From contig NZ_ANAH02000064.1 in NCBI RefSeq assembly GCF_000335475.2, forward strand, positions 310,001 through 374,000: a stretch of DNA of 64,000 bases, written 5' to 3'. Below the pieces are notes generated by a model. It worked only from the letters and a program-made list of their open reading frames with translations, was not told the origin of the DNA and made no database searches. Shown piece after piece: positions 1 to 9,200 of the stretch. Every line of letters starts with the position of its first letter. The first letter of the stretch is position 1. The position numbers and the translations under genes were made by a program. This stretch comes from Cystobacter fuscus DSM 2262 (GTDB lineage: Bacteria > Myxococcota > Myxococcia > Myxococcales > Myxococcaceae).

Positions 1-536
1 TGGCCACCTCCCCGCAGGGCCCCCTGGCCGTGGTCCTGCTCAAGAAGGGGCAGGGTAGTAGCGGGGGACAGGCTCCTGGGGGCCGCTCCGCCGAAACCGT
101 CATCCGCCACCGGGGCGGCAACCGGCAAGTGGAACTCAGCGACGGCCAGCGTTGGCACTTGCCCCGCGGCAAGTCGGCCGCGGACATTCCCGCCGAGGAC
201 AAGGTAGGGGACATGCTCCAGGAGGCCGTCACCCAGGCCGCCAACGAGTGGGGACCTCATAGGCTCAGCCGCCAAGAGCAAATTGCCATCGAACAGGCCC
301 AAAAGAACGGCGAGTACTGGCTGGCGCGACTGCTCGAAAGAGAGGCTCGAGGGCGCTACGTCCAACTCAAGGTGAAAGCGCAGTTCGAGCACCTCTACAA
401 CTTCAGCCTGAGCAAGGGCGTCGACGTGGTAGTTGCTGGAGGCTACAAGTACGAGATTCTCTCCGGAACGGCGTCCAATCTGGCCCGCCATGGTCGGCGC
501 ATGGCGGGCGAGTTCTTCCGGATGCTCACCTTCTGA
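1..536 (+). CDS. C-terminal part of a polymorphic-toxin-like protein (5' end outside window)
   Basis: The reading frame is open from the left edge (frame starting at base 3) and ends at 536, so only the last ~178 residues are visible. The visible part has a Gly/Ser-rich stretch and then a compact C-terminal domain rich in charged helices. The final 60 residues carry a D-x-V-V-V strand followed by a Y-E-I-L strand, which resembles the metal-binding core of restriction-endonuclease-fold toxin domains, but no clear E-x-K is present. A small protein with pentapeptide-like character starts 11 bp downstream, the usual toxin-immunity order. The toxin call is an inference from domain shape and context; the delivery part of the protein cannot be seen. 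Confidence 0.5.
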   Translation, partial: ATSPQGPLAVVLLKKGQGSSGGQAPGGRSAETVIRHRGGNRQVELSDGQRWHLPRGKSAADIPAEDKVGDMLQEAVTQAANEWGPHRLSRQEQIAIEQAQKNGEYWLARLLEREARGRYVQLKVKAQFEHLYNFSLSKGVDVVVAGGYKYEILSGTASNLARHGRRMAGEFFRMLTF

Positions 537-547
537 AAGGGGCGGCG

Positions 548-1180
548 GTGGATTCGCTCGGGAACATCGTCTTCAAAGATCGGGAAATTGAAAACGAGCG
601 GTTGGAGCTGACGGATACGAAGGCCAACTACATCCTTGGCCCCAGCCTGACGATGAGGAACTGCACCATCGTGCTGAAGGTGTCCGCCCGGCGCCTCAGC
701 CTCAAGCAGCCTCGCTTCATCGACTGCACCTTCGAGGTGAAGCAGGAGTTGAAGAATTACCAGAGCTGGGTGGCCGCGTCCCTGAAGGGCTGCCGCTTCA
801 AGGGGCGCCTGACGGGGTGTGACTTCGGGTACTGGCCTGAATACATGAACCTGCCGTGGTATCAGCACGGGGCCATCGAGGACTGCGACTTCACCGAGGC
901 CCGAATGACTGGCTGCCGCATCATGGGCGCGGACCCCGCCACCCTGCGCTTTCCCAAGTGGCCCTGCTTCACCCTCCTGGACCCCATTGGCAGAAGCCGT
1001 GAGCTCAACAGCGTCCAGTGGCCTGGACAAGTCGGCCCTATCATTATCGAAACGCTGCAAAAGCAGCCGCCCGGCACCGTGGCCTTGACCGAGGATGCCA
1101 CCGCCATCGCGAAGCGGTTTGACACCACTCCGGAAGAACTCCGAGCCGTCGTCGAGAAGTTCGACTGCATCGTCTACTGA
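548..1180 (+). CDS. Pentapeptide-like right-handed beta-helix protein, candidate immunity protein
   Basis: A 210-residue soluble protein with no signal peptide. The GTG start at 548 follows an AAAGGGG ribosome-binding site overlapping the end of the upstream toxin-like gene. Residues ~30-135 contain short units with periodically spaced Cys/Phe residues (for example CTF, CRFKG, CDFG, CDFTEA, CRIMGA), the pattern of irregular pentapeptide-repeat helices. The last ~50 residues form a separate helical tail. Its position 11 bp after a toxin-like C-terminus suggests that it neutralises that toxin. This is inferred from context; no specific immunity family was recognised. Confidence 0.5.
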   Translation: MDSLGNIVFKDREIENERLELTDTKANYILGPSLTMRNCTIVLKVSARRLSLKQPRFIDCTFEVKQELKNYQSWVAASLKGCRFKGRLTGCDFGYWPEYMNLPWYQHGAIEDCDFTEARMTGCRIMGADPATLRFPKWPCFTLLDPIGRSRELNSVQWPGQVGPIIIETLQKQPPGTVALTEDATAIAKRFDTTPEELRAVVEKFDCIVY

Positions 1181-1388
1181 CGACCCAGGGTCTGATCCGC
1201 GGCGCGCGGCGGAATTGATGAAGAACGAGCCTTCGACGGCGAAGGAGGCGAGCGACCCCTTTCGGGTGGTCAGTGAGGAGGGGGAACCCTCGAGCCGAGC
1301 ACGGAAGTGGGGCAGGGCGCCTGCCTGACCGTGTGGCCACCGATGGCGTGAGGCGCGCGCCCCCGGCTGAGGTAGCTTGCGGCCCCGT

Positions 1389-2375
1389 ATGGACGCTTCC
1401 CGCTCTCGCCGGCGCCGCGCGCCCTTCCTGGTCGGACTCCTCGCCATCCTCACGGCGTTGCCCGTGGGCTATTTCCTCTTCCTCCACGACGCTCCGGCCC
1501 CCGCCCCGGTCAGCGCTCCCGCGCCCGTCCCCGAGGTGAGCGCGCCCCCACCTCCGCCCGCCCCGGAGCCTCCGCGCCTGGTGGAGCTGACGCTGCAGGA
1601 GATCCGCGGCACCGTCGAGGTGCGCCGGGGCGGCGGCGCGTGGCGCGGTGCCAGCGTGGGCGAGGCCCTGCGCGCCTCCGACGCGGTGCGCACGCTCGCG
1701 GGCTCCTACGCGGTGCTCATCGGCGGCGAGGCCGTGGAAGTGCGCATGGAGCCCGGCACCGAGGTGACCGTGGCGGAGCTCACCGACAAGCTCTCGCGGC
1801 TGTTGCTCGACAAGGGCATGACGACGGCTCGGGTGCGCGCCGACTCCGGCTCCCCTCATGCCCTGGAGATGACGGCCACCGGCAGCGACGCCGTCGCCCG
1901 CTCGCAAGGCGGCGCGTTCACCGTGAGCAACAACGGCGCGGGCACCGTCGCCCTGGCCACGCTCGAGGGGCAGACCACGCTGTCCGGCCAGCAGCGCAGT
2001 GTCCTCGTCCTCGCGGGCCAGCAGTCCGTCGTCCGCCCCGGTCAGGCTCCCTCCGCCCCCACCCCCATCCCCACCAGCCTCCTGCTCAAGGTGAACTGGC
2101 CCGATCGTCCCCGCCGGCAGATCCTCGTCTCAGGACAGACCGAGCCCGGCACCCAGGTGCTCGCCAACGGCGAGGGCGTGCTTCCCGACGCCCAGGGCCG
2201 CTTCTCCTTCCCCCTCACCCTCAAGGAGGGCTCCAACCCCGTGCACGTCCAGGTCCGCTCCGTGGGCGGTCTACGGCAGGAGGAACAACGCGCACTCCAG
2301 GTAGACACCACGCCGCCCAAGGCGGTCACCGTCGACCCAGGACTCTGGAATGACCCCGCTCCGCCACCGCCTTGA
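1389..2375 (+). CDS. Membrane-anchored FecR-domain protein
   Basis: About 328 residues. A basic N-terminus is followed by one membrane segment (residues ~12-30) and a Pro/Ala-rich spacer (~35-65). A FecR-like domain follows (~70-210), seen as 'GTVEVRRGGG...W' leading to a threshold-like 'LAGSYAVLIGG'. A ~90-residue C-terminal Ig-like unit ends near a 'VDTTPPK' motif. FecR domains normally sense signals for ECF sigma factors, but no sigma gene adjoins this one, so it may serve as a periplasmic scaffold. ATG 1389 is preferred; an in-frame TTG lies at 1377. It heads a set of envelope genes on the same strand. Confidence 0.7.
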   Translation: MDASRSRRRRAPFLVGLLAILTALPVGYFLFLHDAPAPAPVSAPAPVPEVSAPPPPPAPEPPRLVELTLQEIRGTVEVRRGGGAWRGASVGEALRASDAVRTLAGSYAVLIGGEAVEVRMEPGTEVTVAELTDKLSRLLLDKGMTTARVRADSGSPHALEMTATGSDAVARSQGGAFTVSNNGAGTVALATLEGQTTLSGQQRSVLVLAGQQSVVRPGQAPSAPTPIPTSLLLKVNWPDRPRRQILVSGQTEPGTQVLANGEGVLPDAQGRFSFPLTLKEGSNPVHVQVRSVGGLRQEEQRALQVDTTPPKAVTVDPGLWNDPAPPPP

Positions 2376-2624
2376 GCGCAGCCCTTCTAATGAGTGTGTT
2401 GACCCCTGGTGGTGTGGTCTGTAGTTTGCACAATCCAACACCTCAGCGGGAATTCCTGCACAGGGACAATCCAGGTCGGCGTCCTGGAGCACGAGGCCAT
2501 GAGACGCGAGTCGCGGGGCCGAAGTCCTCCAGGGGAGGGGTTGGGGCGGTGCCGCGAGCGGCGGGCACGGGGTTGAGCCCAGGCACAGGGAGTCCCCTCT
2601 TCTTCGAGCCGGAGGTCCCTCACG

Positions 2625-4187
2625 ATGCCGCGGATGGTTGCTGCTCTGTTGTGCCTGATACCCGCGTGGGCGTTGGGGCAGGAGGCCGGAGGCGCCCTGG
2701 TGGGAGCGCCCCGGGTGGTCAACACCTCGCCGGGAGATCAGACGGATCCCCACGTGAGCGGCGAGTGGGTGGTCTACACGAACCAGCCGGTCCGCGACGT
2801 CAGTGAAATCCGCTACCACCACCTGACCACGGGCGCGGATCTGCCCCTGCCCACCGGGGGAGGGCTCGACTCGCTCGCCGACATCCAGGGCCACCAGGTG
2901 GTGTTCACCCGCACGCGCCCCACCGACGCCACCAACCACATCCACCGCTTCGACGTGCGCGTGGGCGGCGTGGCCGAGGAGATCGCGCCGCGGCCCGGCA
3001 CGGATCGCCGCACCGCCACGGTGGGTGGGCACACGGTGGCCTGGCAGGACGTGGCCATCAGCCCGAGCGCCCTCTCCCCGGAGATCCACGTCTACAACCA
3101 GAACACGCTCGCGCTCACCCGGCTCACCGCCGACGCGAGCGTGGATCGCACCCCCGCCGTCAGCGAGGACGGACGGGCGGTGGTGTGGTCGAAGTGCGCC
3201 ACCAGCGTGGATGGGTGCGACATCTGGGCGGCGCGCGAGTTGTCGGCGGGCTACCACATCCGTCAGCTCACCGGCTCCGAAGGGGAGGAGACGCAGCCGG
3301 ACACCAATGGCGAGGTGGTGGTGTACGTGAGCCGCGCCTGGATCAATGGCGTGTTGGAGTCGGACATCGCCTGGACGTCCCTGGAGGGGGGGGATGCCCA
3401 CCGCCTGTCCCTGCCCGGCACGGACACCAACCCCTCCATCAGCGGTCCGCTCATCGCCTTCGAGCACTGGGAGGCGACCAGCCCGACGCCCAACTACGAC
3501 ATCCACCTGTACGATCTGCGCACGCGGATGACCTACCGGCTCACCGAGACCCCGGGCAGCGAGTCGCTCAGCGACATCAGCTATGGCGCGAATGGCCAGG
3601 TGCGCCTGGCCTGGGCGATGCGCCAGAACGGCGAGTACAACGTCTACGCCTACGAGTTCCGCCTGCCGATTGACTGTCACGAGGCGCCCAGGACCGAGAG
3701 CGCGCAGACGGTGTGCGCCACGCCCGGCAACCGCCAGTTGCAGGGGGTGCTCCAGGTGACGCACGCCGCCGGGCAGCCGGCGCCGGTCTCCACCCCCATC
3801 TCCGGTCATGGCACGGGGGTGGTGTGCGTGGACAATGGCCACGGGGGCCCGGCCGCCACCTCCGGGTGGGTGTGGCTCGGCGAGGGCGTGGCGGTGGATC
3901 CCCACGACTTCACCCAGGTGCCGGCGGGCGTGGCCCGCAAGGTTCCGCTCCAGGGCTCGCGCTCGCTGTCCGCCGAGGCGCGGGGGCAGGAAGGAAGCAC
4001 CTTCCGGGTGCGCTTCTACGGCTCCCTGGTGTGCGAGGTGGCGGCGCAGGACGCCACCTTCCAGCCCACCGAGGTCCGCCAGGGCGAGGCACGCCGCCCG
4101 GAGCGCCTGGACATCCAGTACGCCCGCATGGGCGGCTCGCGCTACTTCGTGCGCTTGGGGGACGAGACCGGAGTCGCCTGGCGGTAG
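2625..4187 (+). CDS. Secreted TolB-like beta-propeller protein
   Basis: 520 residues, with a signal peptide of about 18 residues ending 'PAWALGQ'. ATG 2625 is preceded by GGAGGT at 2611-2616, which fixes the start. Residues ~35-345 contain repeated TolB/WD40-like blades with 'DxxPxVSGxWVVYT', 'DRTPAVSEDGRAVVW', 'ETQPDTNGEVVVYVS' and 'DTNPSISGPLIAFEH' motifs, probably a single propeller. A Cys-containing C-terminal region (~350-520) follows. It is likely exported to the periplasm or cell surface. It lies between the FecR-like gene and the Ig-like/barrel genes, suggesting one envelope assembly. No catalytic function is implied. Confidence 0.75.
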   Translation: MPRMVAALLCLIPAWALGQEAGGALVGAPRVVNTSPGDQTDPHVSGEWVVYTNQPVRDVSEIRYHHLTTGADLPLPTGGGLDSLADIQGHQVVFTRTRPTDATNHIHRFDVRVGGVAEEIAPRPGTDRRTATVGGHTVAWQDVAISPSALSPEIHVYNQNTLALTRLTADASVDRTPAVSEDGRAVVWSKCATSVDGCDIWAARELSAGYHIRQLTGSEGEETQPDTNGEVVVYVSRAWINGVLESDIAWTSLEGGDAHRLSLPGTDTNPSISGPLIAFEHWEATSPTPNYDIHLYDLRTRMTYRLTETPGSESLSDISYGANGQVRLAWAMRQNGEYNVYAYEFRLPIDCHEAPRTESAQTVCATPGNRQLQGVLQVTHAAGQPAPVSTPISGHGTGVVCVDNGHGGPAATSGWVWLGEGVAVDPHDFTQVPAGVARKVPLQGSRSLSAEARGQEGSTFRVRFYGSLVCEVAAQDATFQPTEVRQGEARRPERLDIQYARMGGSRYFVRLGDETGVAWR

Positions 4188-4286
4188 GTGAGTGCCGCCC
4201 GCCTCCACGAGGGGGGTGGGGAAACGTGCCGCGCCCCGGCGATAGCATTTCGGGCGCGGCATGGACGCTGATAAATTACCGACACT

Positions 4287-6212
4287 CTGATCCGTTTCCT
4301 GTCAGTCCTGCTGCTCGCGGGCACGGTGGCCTCGGCGGACACGCTCGACATCCTGGGGCCATCGGCGGCCGTGGCGCCCGAGGGGTTTTCCATCGCCCTG
4401 GTGCGACGGGACGCCTCGGGCAGCCTCGTGTCCGCCGAGGACGCCGCCGTGTCCGCGAGCGGAGCGCGCCTGTTGCCCGGCACCGGGCAGCCGCCGCTGC
4501 GCACGTTCCTCGTCGTCCCGGAGCCGGGCGTGCGGCGGGTGCGGGTGTCCGCCCAGGCCGGGGAGGCGAGGAGCGAGGCCGACTTCTCCCTGGGCCCGCC
4601 CGCCACCCACGTCTCGCTGTCGTTGGAGCCGTCCGCGCCCGTGAAGGGACGGGACAAGGAGGCGCGGCTCACGGTGCGCATCCTCCAGCCGGACGGCACG
4701 CCGGAGGACTCCGGGGCGCCGCCCGTGCTGCGGGCCAACGTGGGACGGGTGGAGGAGCTGGTGCGCGCGGGGCCGGGCACCTGGACGGCCCGCTACGTGC
4801 TCCCGGATACCCGCTTCCCGGAGGTGGCCGTGCTCGTCGCCCTGTCGGCGTGGCCCCACCCCCAGTCCATCCACGGCGCCTATGGCCGGGTGCTGGTGCC
4901 GCTGGCCGCCGCGGTGGAGCTGCCCGGCCGCACCGAGCCGAACGCGCAGCTGTCCGTCTCCATCGCCGGGGTGGACTTCGGGCCCGTGAAGGCCGCCGCG
5001 GATGGGCGCTTCCGCCTGCCCGTCATCGTTCCGCCCGGCCATGACACCGCCCAGGCGAGCGCGGTGGACAAGGCGGGCAACGTGCGGCGCACGAAGATGA
5101 ACCTGGGGCTGCCGCCCACGGACGGGCTGGCGTGCGTGCTCCACCCGCAGCGGCTTCCCCCCGACGGCGTCTCCCAGGCCCGGCTGCTGTGCGCCACCAG
5201 CGACTCGCTGGGCCAACCGGTGCACCAGGCGCGCGTGGAGGTGAGTGCCCGCCATGGCACCCTGCGCGGGCCGACGCACGCGCCAGGGGGACTGCTCGAG
5301 TGGCGCTACACCGCGCCAGCCTCTCCACCCAGGACGCCGGAGCGGCTGCTGGCCACGTGGCCGGAGCGCGGCGCGGGCTCGCGCGAGGAGTTGCCCCTGC
5401 AACTCGAGCAGGGGCCGGTGGCGCGGGTCGCCCTGGAGCTGGCCGAGCCGCTGGTGCACCTTGGCTCGACGGTGCGCGTGACGACGCGCGCCTGGGACGC
5501 CGCCGGCCAGCGCAGGCCCGGGGCCGTGGTGGTGCCGCGCTCGCCCCTGGGCACGTTCTCCGCCCCCCGGGAGCAGACGCCCGGAGTCGTCGAGCACTCC
5601 TGGAGCCTGCCGCCGCTCGCGCGGGAGCACGAGACGACGCTGGAGGTGCTCGCGTATGGCCCGGTCGGCACGGAGCCCGCGCGGCTGAGCGTCTGGGTGG
5701 ACGAGGGCGTGCTGTACGCGGGCGTGACGGATTCGTGTGGCCTGCCCGTGCCGGAGCAGCCGCTGCGCGTGGGCGACGCGCGGCTCGTGACGGGGGCGGA
5801 TGGCACGGGGGTGCTCGGCCCCGCGCGCCCGGGCCGGCTGGAAGTGTTCCACGAGCGGTGGCCGGGACTGCGGCGCACCCTCGACGTGCTGGCCGAGGGC
5901 GGGCCGGTGTTCCCCGTCGATCCGTCCCCGCGCGCCCCCCGGGAGACGCGGCGGGTGCGGCTGGCGCCCGAGGCCCCGGTGAACGTGCGGTTGAAGGTGG
6001 ACGGCGCGCGGGTGACGTATTGGATGGAGGACGCGACGGGCCGGGTGCTGGAGGGACGCGAGGCCCATGTCTGGTTGTCCGCTGGGGAGAAGAGCGCGGT
6101 GGAGGTGGAGGGGGGACGCGGCAGCTTCGTCGTGAAGAACCCGGGCCCCCTGAGCGTGTCCGTGGCGGACGTGGCCACCGGTGTCACGGCGATGGCGGAG
6201 GTGCGTCCTTGA
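4287..6212 (+). CDS. Secreted multi-domain Ig-like protein
   Basis: The frame encodes a signal peptide (LIRFLSVLLLAGTVASA, then D) followed by ~620 residues of beta-rich Ig-like/invasin-like domains, with strings such as 'GRTEPNAQLSVSIAGV' and 'DGRFRLPVIVPPG'. No ATG, GTG or TTG precedes the signal peptide in frame. The first in-frame stop upstream is TAA at 4272, so translation must start at CTG 4287, at ATT 4275, or at the internal GTG 4326, which would remove the signal sequence. CTG 4287 is chosen because it gives a complete export signal. The stop overlaps the TTG start of the next gene (TTGA), indicating translational coupling to the outer-membrane barrel gene. Confidence 0.6.
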   Translation: MIRFLSVLLLAGTVASADTLDILGPSAAVAPEGFSIALVRRDASGSLVSAEDAAVSASGARLLPGTGQPPLRTFLVVPEPGVRRVRVSAQAGEARSEADFSLGPPATHVSLSLEPSAPVKGRDKEARLTVRILQPDGTPEDSGAPPVLRANVGRVEELVRAGPGTWTARYVLPDTRFPEVAVLVALSAWPHPQSIHGAYGRVLVPLAAAVELPGRTEPNAQLSVSIAGVDFGPVKAAADGRFRLPVIVPPGHDTAQASAVDKAGNVRRTKMNLGLPPTDGLACVLHPQRLPPDGVSQARLLCATSDSLGQPVHQARVEVSARHGTLRGPTHAPGGLLEWRYTAPASPPRTPERLLATWPERGAGSREELPLQLEQGPVARVALELAEPLVHLGSTVRVTTRAWDAAGQRRPGAVVVPRSPLGTFSAPREQTPGVVEHSWSLPPLAREHETTLEVLAYGPVGTEPARLSVWVDEGVLYAGVTDSCGLPVPEQPLRVGDARLVTGADGTGVLGPARPGRLEVFHERWPGLRRTLDVLAEGGPVFPVDPSPRAPRETRRVRLAPEAPVNVRLKVDGARVTYWMEDATGRVLEGREAHVWLSAGEKSAVEVEGGRGSFVVKNPGPLSVSVADVATGVTAMAEVRP

Positions 6213-9200
6213 GGCGGAGGCTCCTCTTCGGCGCGGCGGTGGGCGTGCTGGTGGGGCCGGGCGCCGTCCGGGCGCAGCTCCCGCGGCAGGAGCCTCCGGA
6301 ACTGGCGGCGGCCATCACCGGGCGCGTGTGTCGCGACGAGGACGCGGATGGGCGGTGTGCTCCCGGCGAGCCGGGCCTGCCCGGCATCCGCCTGGTGCTG
6401 GCCTCGGGCCGCGAGGTGCTCACGGACGCCCAGGGCCGCTACCACTTCACCCAGGTGGACGCGCGCGGCCCGGACGCGACGGGCGGCCTGCACCTGCGTC
6501 CCGGCCGTCAGCGGCTGCGCCTGGACACGCGCACCCTGCCCGCCGACAGCGTGCCCTCGCTCGAGGCCGTCACGCTCGAGGTGCCCTGGGCCGCCGGGGT
6601 GCTCCAGGACTTCGCGGTGCGCCTCCAGGGCGAGACGCTGCCCACCCTGCGGCTCGCCTATGACGCGTCGCCGCCCGCCGCGCGGAACGTGCCGGGCGGG
6701 GTGGAGTTCCTCCTGGCGGGCCACGTGGAGCCGCACGAGGAGGTGACGGTCGGCGGCGTGAGCGCGAGCGTGGACGCCCGGGGGGACTGGAGCGCCCGTG
6801 TCCAACTGGTGCCCGGGGAGAACGTGCTGCCGCTCGTGGTGCGCGGCACCGAGGGCGCGCTGCGCCTCTTCCAGCAGCGCGTCGACGTGGTGCCCCGCGA
6901 GGTCGGCGTGCTCGTCATCCCCCGCGCGCCCGAGCCCCGCGGTGTGCTGCGGCTGCCGGGAAGCAAGGAGCGTCCACCGGCCAGTGGCCCCACGTCGTTG
7001 AACGCCGAGTTTCCCCCGGGCACGCGCGTGCGCTCGTCCGAGGGCGAGGTGACGGTGGGCCGCGACGGCTCCGCGCTGCTGCCCTTGGAGCTCGCCCCGG
7101 GCGGCAATCCCGTCGTCCTGGAGGTGCAACCGCCCGGCGAGCCCGCCTGGAAGATGACGGTGCCCGTGGAGGCGGTGCGGCGGGACTTCGCGGTGGCCTT
7201 GTTGGACGTGGAGGCCACGTATTCGCCGTCCACGGGGGGCGTGCGCCTGCGGGGACGGGGCTCGGCCCATGTGGAGGCGTACCGGGGGCCCTTCTCCCTG
7301 GTGGGCGAGCTGGACGTGCGCGACACGGACGTGGACGCCTTGCGCGGACGCCCGCTGGTGGATGCGCTGCGCCCCCAGCTTCCCCGGTTGGACCGGGTGC
7401 CGGATCCGGATTGGGTGCTGCCCGAGTGGGGTGACACCTCCGTGGGCCTCACCCCCAATCCGGCCGAGAGCCGACTGCGGCTGGAGCTGCGTCACGACGC
7501 CGTGGGCCGCGTGGGCCTGGGCACGTACCGGGCCCGGTGGGAGGAGGGCGAGGTGGGCCGCTACCACCGTCCCCTGTTCGGCCCCTACGCGGAGCTGGCG
7601 GCGGAGCTGGGCCCGGTGCGCGCGGGCGTGACGGGCTTCGCCGGGGGACTGGCGGATCCCCTGCGCGCTATCGCCGCCCGGCCCGCGTACGAGGAGCTGC
7701 GCGCCACCGGCGGCAGCCTCTACTACCTGGGCTCGGTGCCCATGGCCGAGGGCTCCGAGGTCGTGCGCGTGGAGCTGCGCGATGGCCTCACCGGCCTGCC
7801 GCTCGCCGAGCGGCACCTGGTGCGGCACCGGGACTACGACATCGACTACGTGTCGGGGCGCATCCTCCTGGCGCGGCCGTTGTCCTTCGTGTCGGGCGAG
7901 GCGCTGCTGAGCGCCGCCGCTCCGACGGCCGCGCCGGAGCCCGTGTTGTGCGTGGAGTACGCGGTGCTGCGCTCCGGCGCGCCCACGGACGCGGTGGGCG
8001 GCGAGGCCTGGGCCGAGTGGAAGGGCGGACGGGTGTCCGTGTCGGCCGTGCGCGAGCCCCGGGGAGGGCGGGCCTACCAACTGCTCACCGGGCATGGGCG
8101 CGCCACCCTGGGCGCCTACACGCTGCTGGCCGAGGTGGCGCGCAGCGAGGGCGCGGCGGTGCCGCCGGAGTCCTTCGGTGTCTCGGATGACGGGGGACTC
8201 TCCTTCCTGCGGCCCTCGCTGGCCTGGGCGCCGGCCGGAGGGGACGCCTTGAGCGTGCGCGTGCGTGGGCCGGGCCTCTTCGGGCGAGGCTCCGTGGACG
8301 CGGCCTTCCGCCGGCGCACCGCGGGGTTCTCCGATGGCGCCCACGCCGATCTCCAGTCCTCGCGTCAGCTCTCCCTGCGCGCCGTGCAGCCCCTGGGGCC
8401 GTGGCGCCTCACGCTGCTCGGGGATGATCGCCTCACGGCGGATCCGCGGCGTCCCTTCGAGCCGGGGGAGGTGGGGGCGCGCACGCTGGGGCTGGGGCTG
8501 GGCTACGAGTGGGAGCGGTGGGGCGTGAGCGCGCAGGTGCGCGACGCGCGTCTGCGCGCCAGCGTGCTGCCCGGCGGGGACACCCTGCTCGAGGGAGGAC
8601 GGACCTCGGTGGGGCTCGAGGGGCACTACCGGGTGAATGACTGGCTGCGGGTGTCGGCCAGCCACCAGCAGACGGTGGGCCTGCATGGCGACGGACTCGG
8701 CCGGGTGGCGGACACCTTCGCCGCGGTGGGCGCGGACGTGACGTCGGGCGACGCCACGTTGGGGGTGCGCGGAGGGTGGGGGCCCGAGCTGGGGCCGCTC
8801 GCGTGGGTGCGGGGCGGTTGGAAGCGGGGCGAGGACGTCTACTACGGCGGCTATTCGGTGGACGTGGACGGGCCGGACTTCGGCGCGCGCCGCGTGGTGA
8901 GCGGAGCGAGCACCCAACTGGCGGATGGCACGAGCGTCTTCGTGGAGGACGTCGCCTCCCATGACACCCAGGGCATGCGGCTGGCGCGCGCGGTGGGCTT
9001 CCAGCGCACCGTCTTCGGCGCCCTGGACCTGAGCGCGCGCTACGAGCGGGGCGTGCGCGGCGTGCTCGACGTGCCGGACACGCTGCGGCGGGATGCGGCG
9101 GGGGTGTCCGGACAGCTCGTCCTGGAGCGCCTCCGGCTGGGAAGCCACCTGGAGCTGCGCTTCGAGCGGGGCACGCCCGGACGAGGCTCGAGCGCGCCGG

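Noticed and set aside
1278-1291. GAGGG-GGAA-CCCTC hairpin upstream of the FecR-like gene
   Set aside because: A 5-bp GC stem is expected by chance here and it has no T tract.
2399-2427. TTGACC-17 nt-TAGTTT as a promoter for the propeller gene
   Set aside because: The -10 box matches only 3 of 6 positions; too weak to list as a feature.
2271-4262. A 663-codon open frame on the minus strand
   Set aside because: Antisense to the beta-propeller gene, with low-complexity composition and no recognisable motif.
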